Assembly (NCBI GenBank): GCA_016873995.1
Contig: VGVR01000002.1
Span: forward strand, 119,135 to 183,134
From: Gemmatimonadota bacterium
GTDB lineage: Bacteria; Gemmatimonadota; Gemmatimonadetes; Longimicrobiales; Gaopeijiaceae
Length of the DNA stretch: 64,000 nucleotides
Direction: 5' to 3'
Below are positions 49,951 to 57,582 of the stretch, piece after piece (positions within the stretch are counted from its first letter, which is position 1; the number at the start of each line of letters is the position of its first letter). A model generated the notes under the pieces. It searched no databases, was not told where the DNA came from, and was given only the letters and a program-made list of their open reading frames with translations. The position numbers and the translations under genes were made by a program.

Positions 49951-51186
49951 ATGAGTGAGTCGGGCCGTCGCGCGACGGTAGCGCGCGGACCGGTCGAGCC
50001 AAGAGAGCGCATCCAGGCGCTCGACATGGTCCGGGGGTTCGCGCTCTTCGGCGTGCTCCTGGTGAACATGTTCAACTTCGGCGCGTTCAGTCCGATCTGG
50101 ACCCGAGCGACCGACCGAGTTGCGTTCTCGTTGATGCACTTCTTCTTCGAGACCAAGTCGTGGCGCCTCTTCTCGCTGCTCTTCGGCGTCGGTTTCGCGC
50201 TCCAGTTGGAGGGCGCCCGGGCGCGTGGGACCCCCTTCCTCGGGACCTATCTCCGCAGAGTCATGGTCCTCTTCGTCATCGGTATGGGGCACGCGCTCCT
50301 CTTCCCGGGCGACGTCCTCATGGTATATGCGGAGCTGGCCCTGGTGCTGCTGCTGTTCAGGAATGCCTCTACGCGCGTCCTGTTGGCGCTCGCCGTGGCG
50401 CTGCTCGCGCTCTACCCGCTCGGACGGGCCGCGAACACGCTCGTCTCGGGCGAGGCTGTGACGGTCCAGGGCGTCGACATCGAGCGCGCGCGTGCAGCGA
50501 ACGAGGAGCTGCGAAGCACGCACCCGCACGCGGTCGGCTCGCTGGCCGACGTCATGGCCGCGAACGCCCGCGTGATCCCACCGAACCCCTTCGGTCAGCC
50601 GCTCGGGCTCGAGTCGGGGCTGGGCTTCCTGGCCATGTTCCTGCTCGGCCTCGGCGTGGGGAAGCGGCGGATCTTCGCGGACCTGGGTGGGCACCTGACC
50701 CTGATTCGGCGCGCGGCGATGTGGGGCCTAGGCTTGGGCGCTGCCGGCACGCTCGCCGACCTCGCGATCTCGAGCGCGCTGTCGCGACAAGCCGTGGTCG
50801 GAGGGGCTCGAGCGGCGTGGACGCTGGCCGCCGAGCTGTCATTCACGTTCGGCTCGACCGCGCTCGCCCTCGGTTACGCCGCGGCCATCGTCCTGATGTC
50901 CAGGAGCCCCCGGCTGCGCCGGCTGGTGGAGCCGTTCGGACCCGTCGGGCGTCTGGCCCTGACTGGGTACCTCGCCCAGACGCTGGCCTTCACGACGCTC
51001 TTCTACGGCTACGGTCTGGGGCAGGCCTTCCGGCTGGGCCCCGCGGCCGTCCTGGTCTGCGCGGTGGTCATCTACGCAGCCCAGGTGCCCGCGAGCGCCT
51101 GGTGGGCGCGCCGCTACCGCTTCGGGCCCGCGGAATGGCTCTGGCGCGCCCTGACCTATCTGAAGCTGCCCCCCATGCGGGCCTAG
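49951..51186 (+). CDS. DUF418 membrane protein (YeiB-like)
   Basis: This 411-residue protein has about ten membrane helices. The N-terminal RIQALDMVRGFALFGVLLVNMFNF is the heparan-alpha-glucosaminide acetyltransferase-like DUF1624 motif that precedes DUF418. The C-terminal GPVGRLALTGYLAQTLAFTTLFYGYGLG is the DUF418 core. Members are thought to transport or transfer acyl groups; the function is not established. The start lies just after a hairpin with no ribosome site, so expression must come from within the upstream fragment or from an unseen promoter. Confidence 0.85.
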   Translation: MSESGRRATVARGPVEPRERIQALDMVRGFALFGVLLVNMFNFGAFSPIWTRATDRVAFSLMHFFFETKSWRLFSLLFGVGFALQLEGARARGTPFLGTYLRRVMVLFVIGMGHALLFPGDVLMVYAELALVLLLFRNASTRVLLALAVALLALYPLGRAANTLVSGEAVTVQGVDIERARAANEELRSTHPHAVGSLADVMAANARVIPPNPFGQPLGLESGLGFLAMFLLGLGVGKRRIFADLGGHLTLIRRAAMWGLGLGAAGTLADLAISSALSRQAVVGGARAAWTLAAELSFTFGSTALALGYAAAIVLMSRSPRLRRLVEPFGPVGRLALTGYLAQTLAFTTLFYGYGLGQAFRLGPAAVLVCAVVIYAAQVPASAWWARRYRFGPAEWLWRALTYLKLPPMRA

Positions 51187-51195
51187 CAAAGCGAA

Positions 51196-51221
51196 CGGCC
51201 CCACCCTAGCGGGTGGGGCCG
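51196..51221. terminator. bidirectional terminator between convergent genes
   Basis: A perfect 11-base-pair stem (51196-51206 with 51211-51221) has loop TAGC. It lies 9 bases after the DUF418 stop and 47 bases from the end of the convergent NHL gene. Its stem resembles the hairpin at 49910-49939. Confidence 0.8.
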
Positions 51222-51268
51222 TCGCACTGCTTGGCGTCGGACTCGGCCGACTTCGGCCTACCCCGGGC

Positions 51269-52498
51269 TTACCTGGGGAAGCTCCAGCCGAACGGGCCGC
51301 TCCGGCGAGCCTGCGGCCAGGCGGCACCCATGTCCCGCTGAGCCGGGCGGGGGCCCATGCCCATGTAGCGGAACTTCTGCAAGCGCGAGCCCTCGTACGT
51401 CTCGGTCGTGAAGATGTTGCCCTGACGGTCCGTCGCGATCGAGTGCACGGCGAAGAAGAGGCCGGGCTGACGGCCACCGTCGCCGAACGAATACAGGATC
51501 TCGAGCGACTGACGGTTCATCACGTAGACCTTCATGTTCTGGCCGTCGGCCAGGTACATGAACTGCTGCTGCGCGTCGGGTGAGAACGCCACGTCCCACG
51601 TCGAACCCTGCGAGCGCGTGGCCGGCGCGATGATGGTCTCCCTCACGAACGTGCCGTCCGTACGGAACACGGAGAGACGGTTCGTCGGACGGTCGCAGAC
51701 GTACACGAGGCCGTCCTTGGCGCGATCGGCGCAGTGCACCGGAGTGCGGAACTGCGGAGGCGGCGTCTCTCCCGGCTGGTACGCGGGAACCGCTCCGTCC
51801 GCGGGCACGTTGCCGCGAGCGCCCCACATCCGCTTCATGGCGCCGGTCGAGGCGTCGAGCACCGCCACGCGGCGGTTGCCGTAGCCGTCGGCCACGAAGA
51901 TCTCGTTCAACTCGGGCACGAACGAGACCTTGGCTACCTGATTGAAGTTCGTGCGGCTCGTGTTGGTCGGCTCGGCTCCCGGGGTGCCGTACTGGGCCAA
52001 GAAGCGCCCGTCGGCCGTGAACTTCAGGATGTGCCGGTCCTGTCCACCGTTACCGCCGATCCAGACGTTGCCCTGCCCGTCCACCGTGATGCCGTGATTC
52101 GACTGCGGCCACGTGTAGTTGCCCGTCTCCGTGCCCGGGCCGCCCCACGCGTGCAGCAGGTTGCCGTCTGCGTCGAAGTGCAGCACCGGGAATCCGGGGC
52201 GGCAACATTCGCTCAACGGCGGGTTCTGCGCGGCGCCGATCTCCGTGTTGGCGACGAACTGGTCGGGCGTGTTGCGGTGCACGATCCAGACGCCGTCGTT
52301 GGGGTCGGTCGCGACGCCGATCATCGGGCCGACCAACCAGTGGCCCGGCAGCGGCTTGGGCCAGAACGGATCGACCTCGAAGAGAGGTACCGAGCCCGCC
52401 TGGTACTCTGCTGCATCGTCCATCGCTTCGGCTGCACCTCCGACGATGACGATCACCGCGAGGAGCGCCAGACCGAAGGTCAGGTTGCGCTTCTGCAT
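51269..52498 (-). CDS. secreted NHL-repeat beta-propeller
   Basis: This 409-residue exported protein has a signal peptide (about 1-25) and six propeller-type repeats. Examples are HGITVDGQGNVWIGGNGGQDRHILKFTADG, KVSFVPELNEIFVADGYGNRRVAVLD and HSIATDRQGNIFTTETYEGSRLQKF. A CCRPG pair adds two Cys. NHL propellers bind peptides, RNA or glycans, or act as lyases (PAL-type); there is no sign of which. ATG 52498 has GGGAG at an ideal seven bases, better than the ATG at 52504. Confidence 0.85.
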   Translation of the reverse strand: MQKRNLTFGLALLAVIVIVGGAAEAMDDAAEYQAGSVPLFEVDPFWPKPLPGHWLVGPMIGVATDPNDGVWIVHRNTPDQFVANTEIGAAQNPPLSECCRPGFPVLHFDADGNLLHAWGGPGTETGNYTWPQSNHGITVDGQGNVWIGGNGGQDRHILKFTADGRFLAQYGTPGAEPTNTSRTNFNQVAKVSFVPELNEIFVADGYGNRRVAVLDASTGAMKRMWGARGNVPADGAVPAYQPGETPPPQFRTPVHCADRAKDGLVYVCDRPTNRLSVFRTDGTFVRETIIAPATRSQGSTWDVAFSPDAQQQFMYLADGQNMKVYVMNRQSLEILYSFGDGGRQPGLFFAVHSIATDRQGNIFTTETYEGSRLQKFRYMGMGPRPAQRDMGAAWPQARRSGPFGWSFPR

Positions 52499-52637
52499 GT
52501 CCATACTCCCTGGTCATGAATGGCAGGGCCGACGTGGCCCGGGACCGACAGCCTACTGTCCGGCCGCCGATCCCGCAATCAGGCTCTGGGGCGACTCGCG
52601 GCCGCGGCCCGGAGTAGACCCCTCCGCCCCCCCACGA

Positions 52638-52643
52638 TAGAAT
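52638..52643 (+). promoter_or_regulatory. TAGAAT box before HupE/UreJ gene
   Basis: TAGAAT lies eight bases before ATG 52652 and there is no ribosome-binding sequence. This suits a -10 box with a leaderless message. Confidence 0.4.
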
Positions 52644-52651
52644 TGCCGCCC

Positions 52652-54052
52652 ATGTCAGACCCCTTCCGCCTCCGCCGCACCGCCGTCCTGGTCGTCGCGC
52701 TCGTGCTCCTCCTTCCCACGTGGAACGGAGAGGCACACGAGATCCCGGCAGACGTGACCGTGCAGGCGTTCGTGAAGCCCGAAGGGGGCACGATCCGCGC
52801 GCTCGTACGCGTGCCGCTCATCTCCATGCGCGACTACAACTGGGTGGTGCGCGAGCCGGGATACCTGGTGATCCCCTCGGCGGAGGAGATGGGCCGGGAG
52901 GCGGCGGTCCAGTGGATTGCCAACTTCGTGCAGATGTATGAGGGCGGGGTCTCACTCGGCTACCCCAGCGTCGTGGCCTCGCGTATCGCCATTCCTGGCG
53001 ACCGTGCCTTCATGAGCTACGAGTCGGCGCTCGCCGGTGTGCTGTCCGAGCCGCTCCCCGAGTCGATCGACCTGCCGCTCCAGCAGGCGATGTTCGACGT
53101 GCTGCTCGAGTGGCCCATCGGCTCGGAGACGTCCGACTTCTCGATCGACGCGCGCTGGGCGCAGCTCGGCCTACGCACGGTGACGGTGCTGCGCTTCCTG
53201 CCGGCGGGCGGTGCGGAGCGCGCCTTCGAGTACACGGGCGACGAAGGCGTCGTGCGCCTCGACCCACGCTGGCACCAAGCGGCGCTCCGGTTCGTGATCC
53301 TCGGCTACCAGCACATCCTGGACGGCATCGACCACCTGCTCTTCCTGTTCTGCCTGATCGTGCCGATCCGCCGTTTCTGGACGCTCGTGCCGATCGTGAC
53401 CTCGTTCACGATCGCCCACTCGATCACGCTGATCGCGTCCGCATTCGGGCTCGCGCCGAGCTCGCTCTGGTTCCCGCCGCTCATCGAGACGCTCATCGCG
53501 CTCTCTATCGTGTTCATGGCCTTCGAGAACATCATCGGCGCGAGAATCGACCGACGCTGGATGGTCGCGTTCGGCTTCGGACTCGTGCACGGGTTCGGAT
53601 TCTCGTTCGCGCTGCGCGAGTCGCTCCAGTTCGCAGGCGCTCACCTGCTCACGTCGCTGCTCTCGTTCAACGTGGGCGTGGAGCTCGGCCAGCTGCTCGT
53701 ACTGGCCATCACGGTGCCCGTGCTGAACCTGCTGTTCCGCAAGTGGCTCCCCGAGTTGATGGGGACGATCGTGCTGTCCGCCTTTCTGGCGCACACGGGG
53801 TGGCACTGGATGCTCGCCCGAGGAGGCACGCTCCTGCAGTATCAGTTCACGGTTCCGACACTGAACCTGTCGTTCGCGGCGACGCTGCTTCGTTGGGTGA
53901 TGTTGGCGCTCATCATCGTCGGAGCGGTGTGGATCCTGCGGGGCGCGTTCGATGCCTTGGCGCGCCGGCACTCCAACGGTCCGACAGCCGCCGGCCCGAG
54001 CACGAGCGCCGCTCCGGAGTCCGCCGCCAGATCCGTGGGCGCGGAAAGCTGA
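52652..54052 (+). CDS. HupE/UreJ family membrane protein
   Basis: This 466-residue protein has a signal peptide, a periplasmic beta domain (about 25-205) and a C-terminal HupE/UreJ_2 membrane domain with seven or so helices. The domain starts at ALRFVILGYQHILDGIDHLLFLFCL and continues with TSFTIAHSITL and FGFGLVHGFGFSFAL. Repeated His in membrane helices suggests metal (nickel or cobalt) transport, as in shorter HupE/UreJ proteins. No urease or hydrogenase genes are nearby. ATG 52652 follows a leaderless-type box. An upstream frame extension lacks a signal peptide and is rejected. Confidence 0.85.
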   Translation: MSDPFRLRRTAVLVVALVLLLPTWNGEAHEIPADVTVQAFVKPEGGTIRALVRVPLISMRDYNWVVREPGYLVIPSAEEMGREAAVQWIANFVQMYEGGVSLGYPSVVASRIAIPGDRAFMSYESALAGVLSEPLPESIDLPLQQAMFDVLLEWPIGSETSDFSIDARWAQLGLRTVTVLRFLPAGGAERAFEYTGDEGVVRLDPRWHQAALRFVILGYQHILDGIDHLLFLFCLIVPIRRFWTLVPIVTSFTIAHSITLIASAFGLAPSSLWFPPLIETLIALSIVFMAFENIIGARIDRRWMVAFGFGLVHGFGFSFALRESLQFAGAHLLTSLLSFNVGVELGQLLVLAITVPVLNLLFRKWLPELMGTIVLSAFLAHTGWHWMLARGGTLLQYQFTVPTLNLSFAATLLRWVMLALIIVGAVWILRGAFDALARRHSNGPTAAGPSTSAAPESAARSVGAES

Positions 54053-54089
54053 CGGCGCGGGCGGCGCGCCTGCGCTGTGCCGAGGCTTT

Positions 54090-54428
54090 CTAGAACTCCC
54101 GCCAGTCGCGCTCGAGCACCTTGGTGTAGGCGCGGCTCTTGATGAAGAGCTCGACGACGTCCTTGATGGCGGCCCGGGTGGCCGCTCCGTTCAACAGAAG
54201 TCGGATGTTCTGCTCGGGCACGTACTCCTTCATGACCAGCACGTCGCGGATACGACGCGCATCCTGCTCGGCACCCGGAAGGTCGCCGCCCTCGGCGTCC
54301 GGGAAGTTGATGTAGTCGCTCACGCCGATCAGCAGCGCCCAATGGGTGACCGCCGTGCGCTCCTGCGGGCCGAACGCCAGCAGGGGGAGGGCGGCCAGGA
54401 GAGCCGTCAGGGACGCGTATCGCTTCAG
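54090..54428 (-). pseudogene. caspase-like (C14) protein, truncated, with CTG start
   Basis: The 112-residue frame has a signal peptide (KRYASLTALLAALPLLAFG). It is followed by HWALLIGVSDYINFPDAEGGDLPGAEQDARRIRDVL and the NIRLLLNGAATRAAIKDVV stretch of C14 caspase-like proteins. It stops before the catalytic His-Gly and the later Cys. The only usable start at the signal peptide is CTG 54428, because an in-frame TGA lies 18 bases further upstream and no ATG, GTG or TTG falls between. A later GTG (54323) would lose the signal. It lies 13 bases after the MBL gene's stop on the same strand. Truncation makes a protease unlikely; a binding domain or remnant fits better. Confidence 0.55.
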
Positions 54429-54441
54429 TTTAACGTCGCGT

Positions 54442-55290
54442 TCACTCGAACCTCAGGTCGACCCCTTCAGCCGCCGCACCCATGTCGAGCGTCACCCCCC
54501 GCGCGAGAGCCCCGTCTCGCAGGCGGCTCACGATCGTGTCCAGCTCCTGATCCGAGCGAGTCGGATCGTGATGGAAGAACAGCAGTCGCTTCACGCCGCC
54601 CTCCTCGGCGAGCCGAAGCGACTGGGCGAACGTCGAGTGCCCCCAGCCGGTCCGACCCGCGTATTCCTCATCTGTATACATCGAGTCATGGATGAGAAGA
54701 TCCGCACCCTGGACGAACTCCTTGATCCTGCGGCCCCGGTTCGGGCCGACCTGGGACCCGTCGCCGTCCAGCTCGTTGTCGGGGATGAAGCAAATCGTGC
54801 GTCCGCCGATCCGGATGCGGTACCCGATCACGAAGGATGGGTGCTTGACGCGCATGACCTCGAGCGAGGCGCCGTCGACCTCGTAGCCGCCCTGGTTGAG
54901 GTGCTCGAATTCCATCGCGGCCGCCACGACGCTGAACGGGACCGGGAAGTAGATCGGTCCCATCTGGCCCGCGAAGAGGTTCTGCACGTCGATGTCCTTC
55001 TGCTTCGGCCCCACGACCTTGATCTGGTCCTCCGGGTCGTAGAGGGGCAGGAAGAACGGGAAACCCTGGATGTGATCCCAGTGGAAGTGCGTGAGGAAGA
55101 TGTGGATCGCGTTGGGGCCCTTCTCCACGATCTCCATGCCGAGAGGGCGGATTCCCGAGCCCGCGTCGAAGATCAGCCGGGAGCCCTGGTAGCAGACCTC
55201 GAAGCAGGTCGTGTTCCCCCCGTACCGCACCGTGTTGGGCCCCGGGGACGGGATGGACCCTCGAGTTCCCCAGCACCTCACGGTCACCAC
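54442..55290 (-). CDS. MBL-fold phosphodiesterase-like protein
   Basis: This 282-residue protein starts VVTVRCWGTRGSIPSPG and has the RNase Z/PDE-type MBL motif THFHWDHIQGFPF. It also shows DAGSGIRPLG and a late HSMYTDEEY region with HHDPTRSDQEL. This is the class II cyclic-nucleotide phosphodiesterase-like group. GTG 55290 (or 55287) has GGAG upstream; the extension to 55377 is not family-like. It ends 13 bases before the truncated caspase frame. The substrate is probably a phosphodiester, inferred from family. Confidence 0.82.
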   Translation of the reverse strand: MVTVRCWGTRGSIPSPGPNTVRYGGNTTCFEVCYQGSRLIFDAGSGIRPLGMEIVEKGPNAIHIFLTHFHWDHIQGFPFFLPLYDPEDQIKVVGPKQKDIDVQNLFAGQMGPIYFPVPFSVVAAAMEFEHLNQGGYEVDGASLEVMRVKHPSFVIGYRIRIGGRTICFIPDNELDGDGSQVGPNRGRRIKEFVQGADLLIHDSMYTDEEYAGRTGWGHSTFAQSLRLAEEGGVKRLLFFHHDPTRSDQELDTIVSRLRDGALARGVTLDMGAAAEGVDLRFE

Positions 55291-55561
55291 GGAGGCGTTC
55301 TCCGCCCTGCGCGCTGGCGAAGGGGCCGTGCGGCTGGCCGGGTCCAAGCGATCAGGCTCCAGAAGGGGAGGGCACAACCCACCTGAGGGGGTTCAACCAA
55401 TGTATAGGCCCGAGCCGGCAGGGTGCGAGGACCTTGCGGACCCCCGCGGGCTCCGACCATTCATTCGCTGCACCTTCCTGTCCGACGGCTGGCGGATCTG
55501 GACGGACGATAGGTGGCGCGGTGATCACCAGCACGGCGCCCGTAGAATCGCGAGTGAGGCG

Positions 55562-55861
55562 ATGCCGATTACGGAGAAGGACGTACGGAGCGCGCTCAAG
55601 GGCGTGAAAGACCCCGAGCTCGGGCTCGACCTCGTGGTACTCGGTCTCGTCTACGACGTCGCCATCTCGGATGCGGACGTGAAGGCGAAGATCTCGCTCA
55701 CGTCACCTCTCTGCCCAGTGGCCGGCCAGATCGTGGAGGACGCCAAGAAGGCCATCGAGGGAGTGGAGGGCGCGGGAAAAGTCGAGGTCGAGCTGACCTT
55801 CGACCCGCCCTGGACGCCGGCGCGGATCAGCCCGCTCGTGAGGGCTTCGCTGGGCCTCTGA
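55562..55861 (+). CDS. SufT-like (MIP18/DUF59) Fe-S assembly factor
   Basis: This 99-residue protein has the DUF59 pattern VKDPELGLDLVVLGLVYDV, then SLTSPLCPVAGQI with the conserved C51 and TFDPPWTPARISP near the C-terminus. The family (PaaD, SufT, MIP18) helps load Fe-S clusters on targets in the cytoplasm. TAGAAT (55543-55548) and a GTGAGG precede the ATG. No paa or suf genes are nearby, so general Fe-S maturation is likeliest. Confidence 0.9.
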   Translation: MPITEKDVRSALKGVKDPELGLDLVVLGLVYDVAISDADVKAKISLTSPLCPVAGQIVEDAKKAIEGVEGAGKVEVELTFDPPWTPARISPLVRASLGL

Positions 55862-55867
55862 GTCGCC

Positions 55868-56599
55868 CTACGCCTCGACCAGCTCGACGTCCTCGAGGAA
55901 GTCCTTGAGCGGGTTGGCCACCGCGATGGCTCTCTCCCTGATCGCGTCCGCGAGGACGAGCCCGCGCTTCGCGTCACCGATCAGGTGGCGCGAGACGGCT
56001 GCACCGAGCCGCGCGTCGGAATCCGCGGCCGCGGCGTTGTACTCGGCGTAGCGTGCGCTTACCCGCTGCTCGAAGAGCGGGAGCTGACCGGACGGAGTGC
56101 CGTGCTGGACCATGTCCTCGAACACCGCCCGGTGGAGCTCGTCGAGCCCCTCGCGGATGCGGTCTTCTGGTGCGCGTCCCACGAACGCGAGCTGGGCTCC
56201 GCGTGTGTGCGCCCAGAGGAAGAAGATCAGCGCTTCCTCGGCTGTGCGACGGCTGCGACGTTCGTCGTCATATAGGGCGTCAACCTCGGGCAGAGGCGTC
56301 TCGACATCCTCACGAGAGAGGAAGTCGGAGAAGCTCTCCCAAACGAGGCGGGCAAGGCTGTCACCGAGCTCGACCGGCGTCATCGTCTGCGGCGCGCGGA
56401 ACTCTCGGGTATCGTCCAAAAGCGTGGTTTGCACGACCAATTCCCCAGGATCTTCGGTTGCTGTAACATCAATTCGGAGCCCCGACCACACAGTGTCAAG
56501 GTTGTCGATTCCCACCCGCACGAACGGCCTGATCGGGGCGCCCCGTCGCCCCTCCGATCCCCCCAGAAAAACCCTGGTGCGCCTTGGCTTCTTGGCCAT
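55868..56599 (-). CDS. conserved hypothetical protein, cytoplasmic
   Basis: This 243-residue protein has no signal peptide. The first 100 residues look beta-rich (IRPFVRVGIDNLDTVWSGLRIDVTAT) and the rest helical and acidic (EDRIREGLDELHRAVFEDMV). I do not recognise a family. ATG 56599 gives a start 23 bases inside the divergent lipoprotein gene, so the two genes overlap at their 5' ends. A shorter start is possible. It is convergent with the SufT-like gene, seven bases apart. Confidence 0.6.
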   Translation of the reverse strand: MAKKPRRTRVFLGGSEGRRGAPIRPFVRVGIDNLDTVWSGLRIDVTATEDPGELVVQTTLLDDTREFRAPQTMTPVELGDSLARLVWESFSDFLSREDVETPLPEVDALYDDERRSRRTAEEALIFFLWAHTRGAQLAFVGRAPEDRIREGLDELHRAVFEDMVQHGTPSGQLPLFEQRVSARYAEYNAAAADSDARLGAAVSRHLIGDAKRGLVLADAIRERAIAVANPLKDFLEDVELVEA

Positions 56600-57236
56600 G
56601 GCGGCCCTGCTGGGGGGGTGCGCGAGCCCGGGCCGATCGATCCCCACGCCGCGGCCGGTCGTCATCTTCTCGGGTGCCCGGCTGAGGGCGGAGCCGGCGC
56701 GCATGGACTCGGTCTACGACTGGGTCACGGAAGAGCAGCTCGAGATCCAGGAGGATCCGACCTTCTGGGTGATCACCCAACCGACGACGGACGACACGTA
56801 TCCGTGGGAGGGGCTGAGCCTTGGTGAGGACTCCGTCAGGGTCCGGGTTCCGCGGGGGGCCCAGGATACCGAGCTGATCTACCAGATCTACGGCCACCTG
56901 CGTCTCATGGTAGTCATGGGGCGGCAGGCGGAGTGGCTGCCCGAGGCGCCCGACGCCGCGGGATACGACCTGGAGCGCGCAATTCTGTCCCGGGCCGCGG
57001 ACGCATGGATCCTCGGCCGAACCGTGTTCAACACGATTCCGTACGGCCCTCTAGACGAGCTCGCCTACGCGAAGGAGTACGGGCATCTCGACGCGTTCAT
57101 CTTCACCGCTCGGCCGAACGAGTTCGTTTCCGACCGGGCCGAATGGGTGCGTGCGAACCCCGGCGGGATGGAGAGCTACCGCGAGTGGTTTCTGGACACG
57201 TTCAGCCGCGAGCCGCCAGGGCTGCGTTCAGGCTGA
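56577..57236 (+). CDS. lipoprotein of unknown function
   Basis: This 219-residue protein starts at GTG 56577 with the lipoprotein signal VRLGFLAMAALLGGC (Cys15). The remainder has no domain I recognise; it is helical with a conserved-looking LGRTVFNTIPYGPLDELAYAKEYGHLDAFI and ends in SREPPGLRSG. The start overlaps the divergent gene's start by 23 bases. It would be anchored in the envelope. Confidence 0.65.
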   Translation: MRLGFLAMAALLGGCASPGRSIPTPRPVVIFSGARLRAEPARMDSVYDWVTEEQLEIQEDPTFWVITQPTTDDTYPWEGLSLGEDSVRVRVPRGAQDTELIYQIYGHLRLMVVMGRQAEWLPEAPDAAGYDLERAILSRAADAWILGRTVFNTIPYGPLDELAYAKEYGHLDAFIFTARPNEFVSDRAEWVRANPGGMESYREWFLDTFSREPPGLRSG

Positions 57237-57246
57237 GGTGGCCCCG

Positions 57247-57564
57247 CTACGCGCGGGTCACTTCCCAGCGGAGGCCGACGGGGTCGCCCTCTCCTGACTC
57301 CTCGACGTGGACGTCGATGCGCCCCGTGCGGGCGAGCCGCGTGTCGCTCGGCTTCCCCCCGAAGAGGGCGAAGCCGATCACCTTCACCCGGCGCTCGTGT
57401 CCGGTCGGGGAGACTGCGCGTAGCTCGGCCCCCTTGAGTGACCGAATGGAAGGCGCTTCACCCGACTGAAGGCGAAGCCGTAGAATGCGCCCGGAATGCG
57501 GTGCGTCCATCGCGTCGAGCACGCGGAAGACGACACCCCGTTTCGTGGCCGTTTCTGTCGACAT
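57247..57564 (-). CDS. small conserved beta-rich hypothetical protein
   Basis: This 105-residue protein (MSTETATKRGVVFRVLDAMD...) has alternating short strands (GRILRLRLQSGE, AELRAVSPTGHERRVKVIGFALFGG, GRIDVHVEE). They resemble an OB-like or EF-Tu domain 2-like barrel. No ribosome site is obvious. It is convergent with the lipoprotein and divergent from the decarboxylase gene with 18 bases between starts. A much longer frame on this strand to 58593 is antisense shadow. Confidence 0.55.
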   Translation of the reverse strand: MSTETATKRGVVFRVLDAMDAPHSGRILRLRLQSGEAPSIRSLKGAELRAVSPTGHERRVKVIGFALFGGKPSDTRLARTGRIDVHVEESGEGDPVGLRWEVTRA

Positions 57565-57570
57565 GAGGGA

Positions 57571-57576
57571 TAGGGT
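57571..57576 (+). promoter_or_regulatory. TAGGGT box before the PLP decarboxylase
   Basis: TAGGGT ends six bases before ATG 57583, with no ribosome site. Since the divergent small gene starts at 57564, the whole promoter must overlap that gene. It fits the leaderless pattern seen elsewhere. Confidence 0.33.
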
Positions 57577-57582
57577 ACCGCG

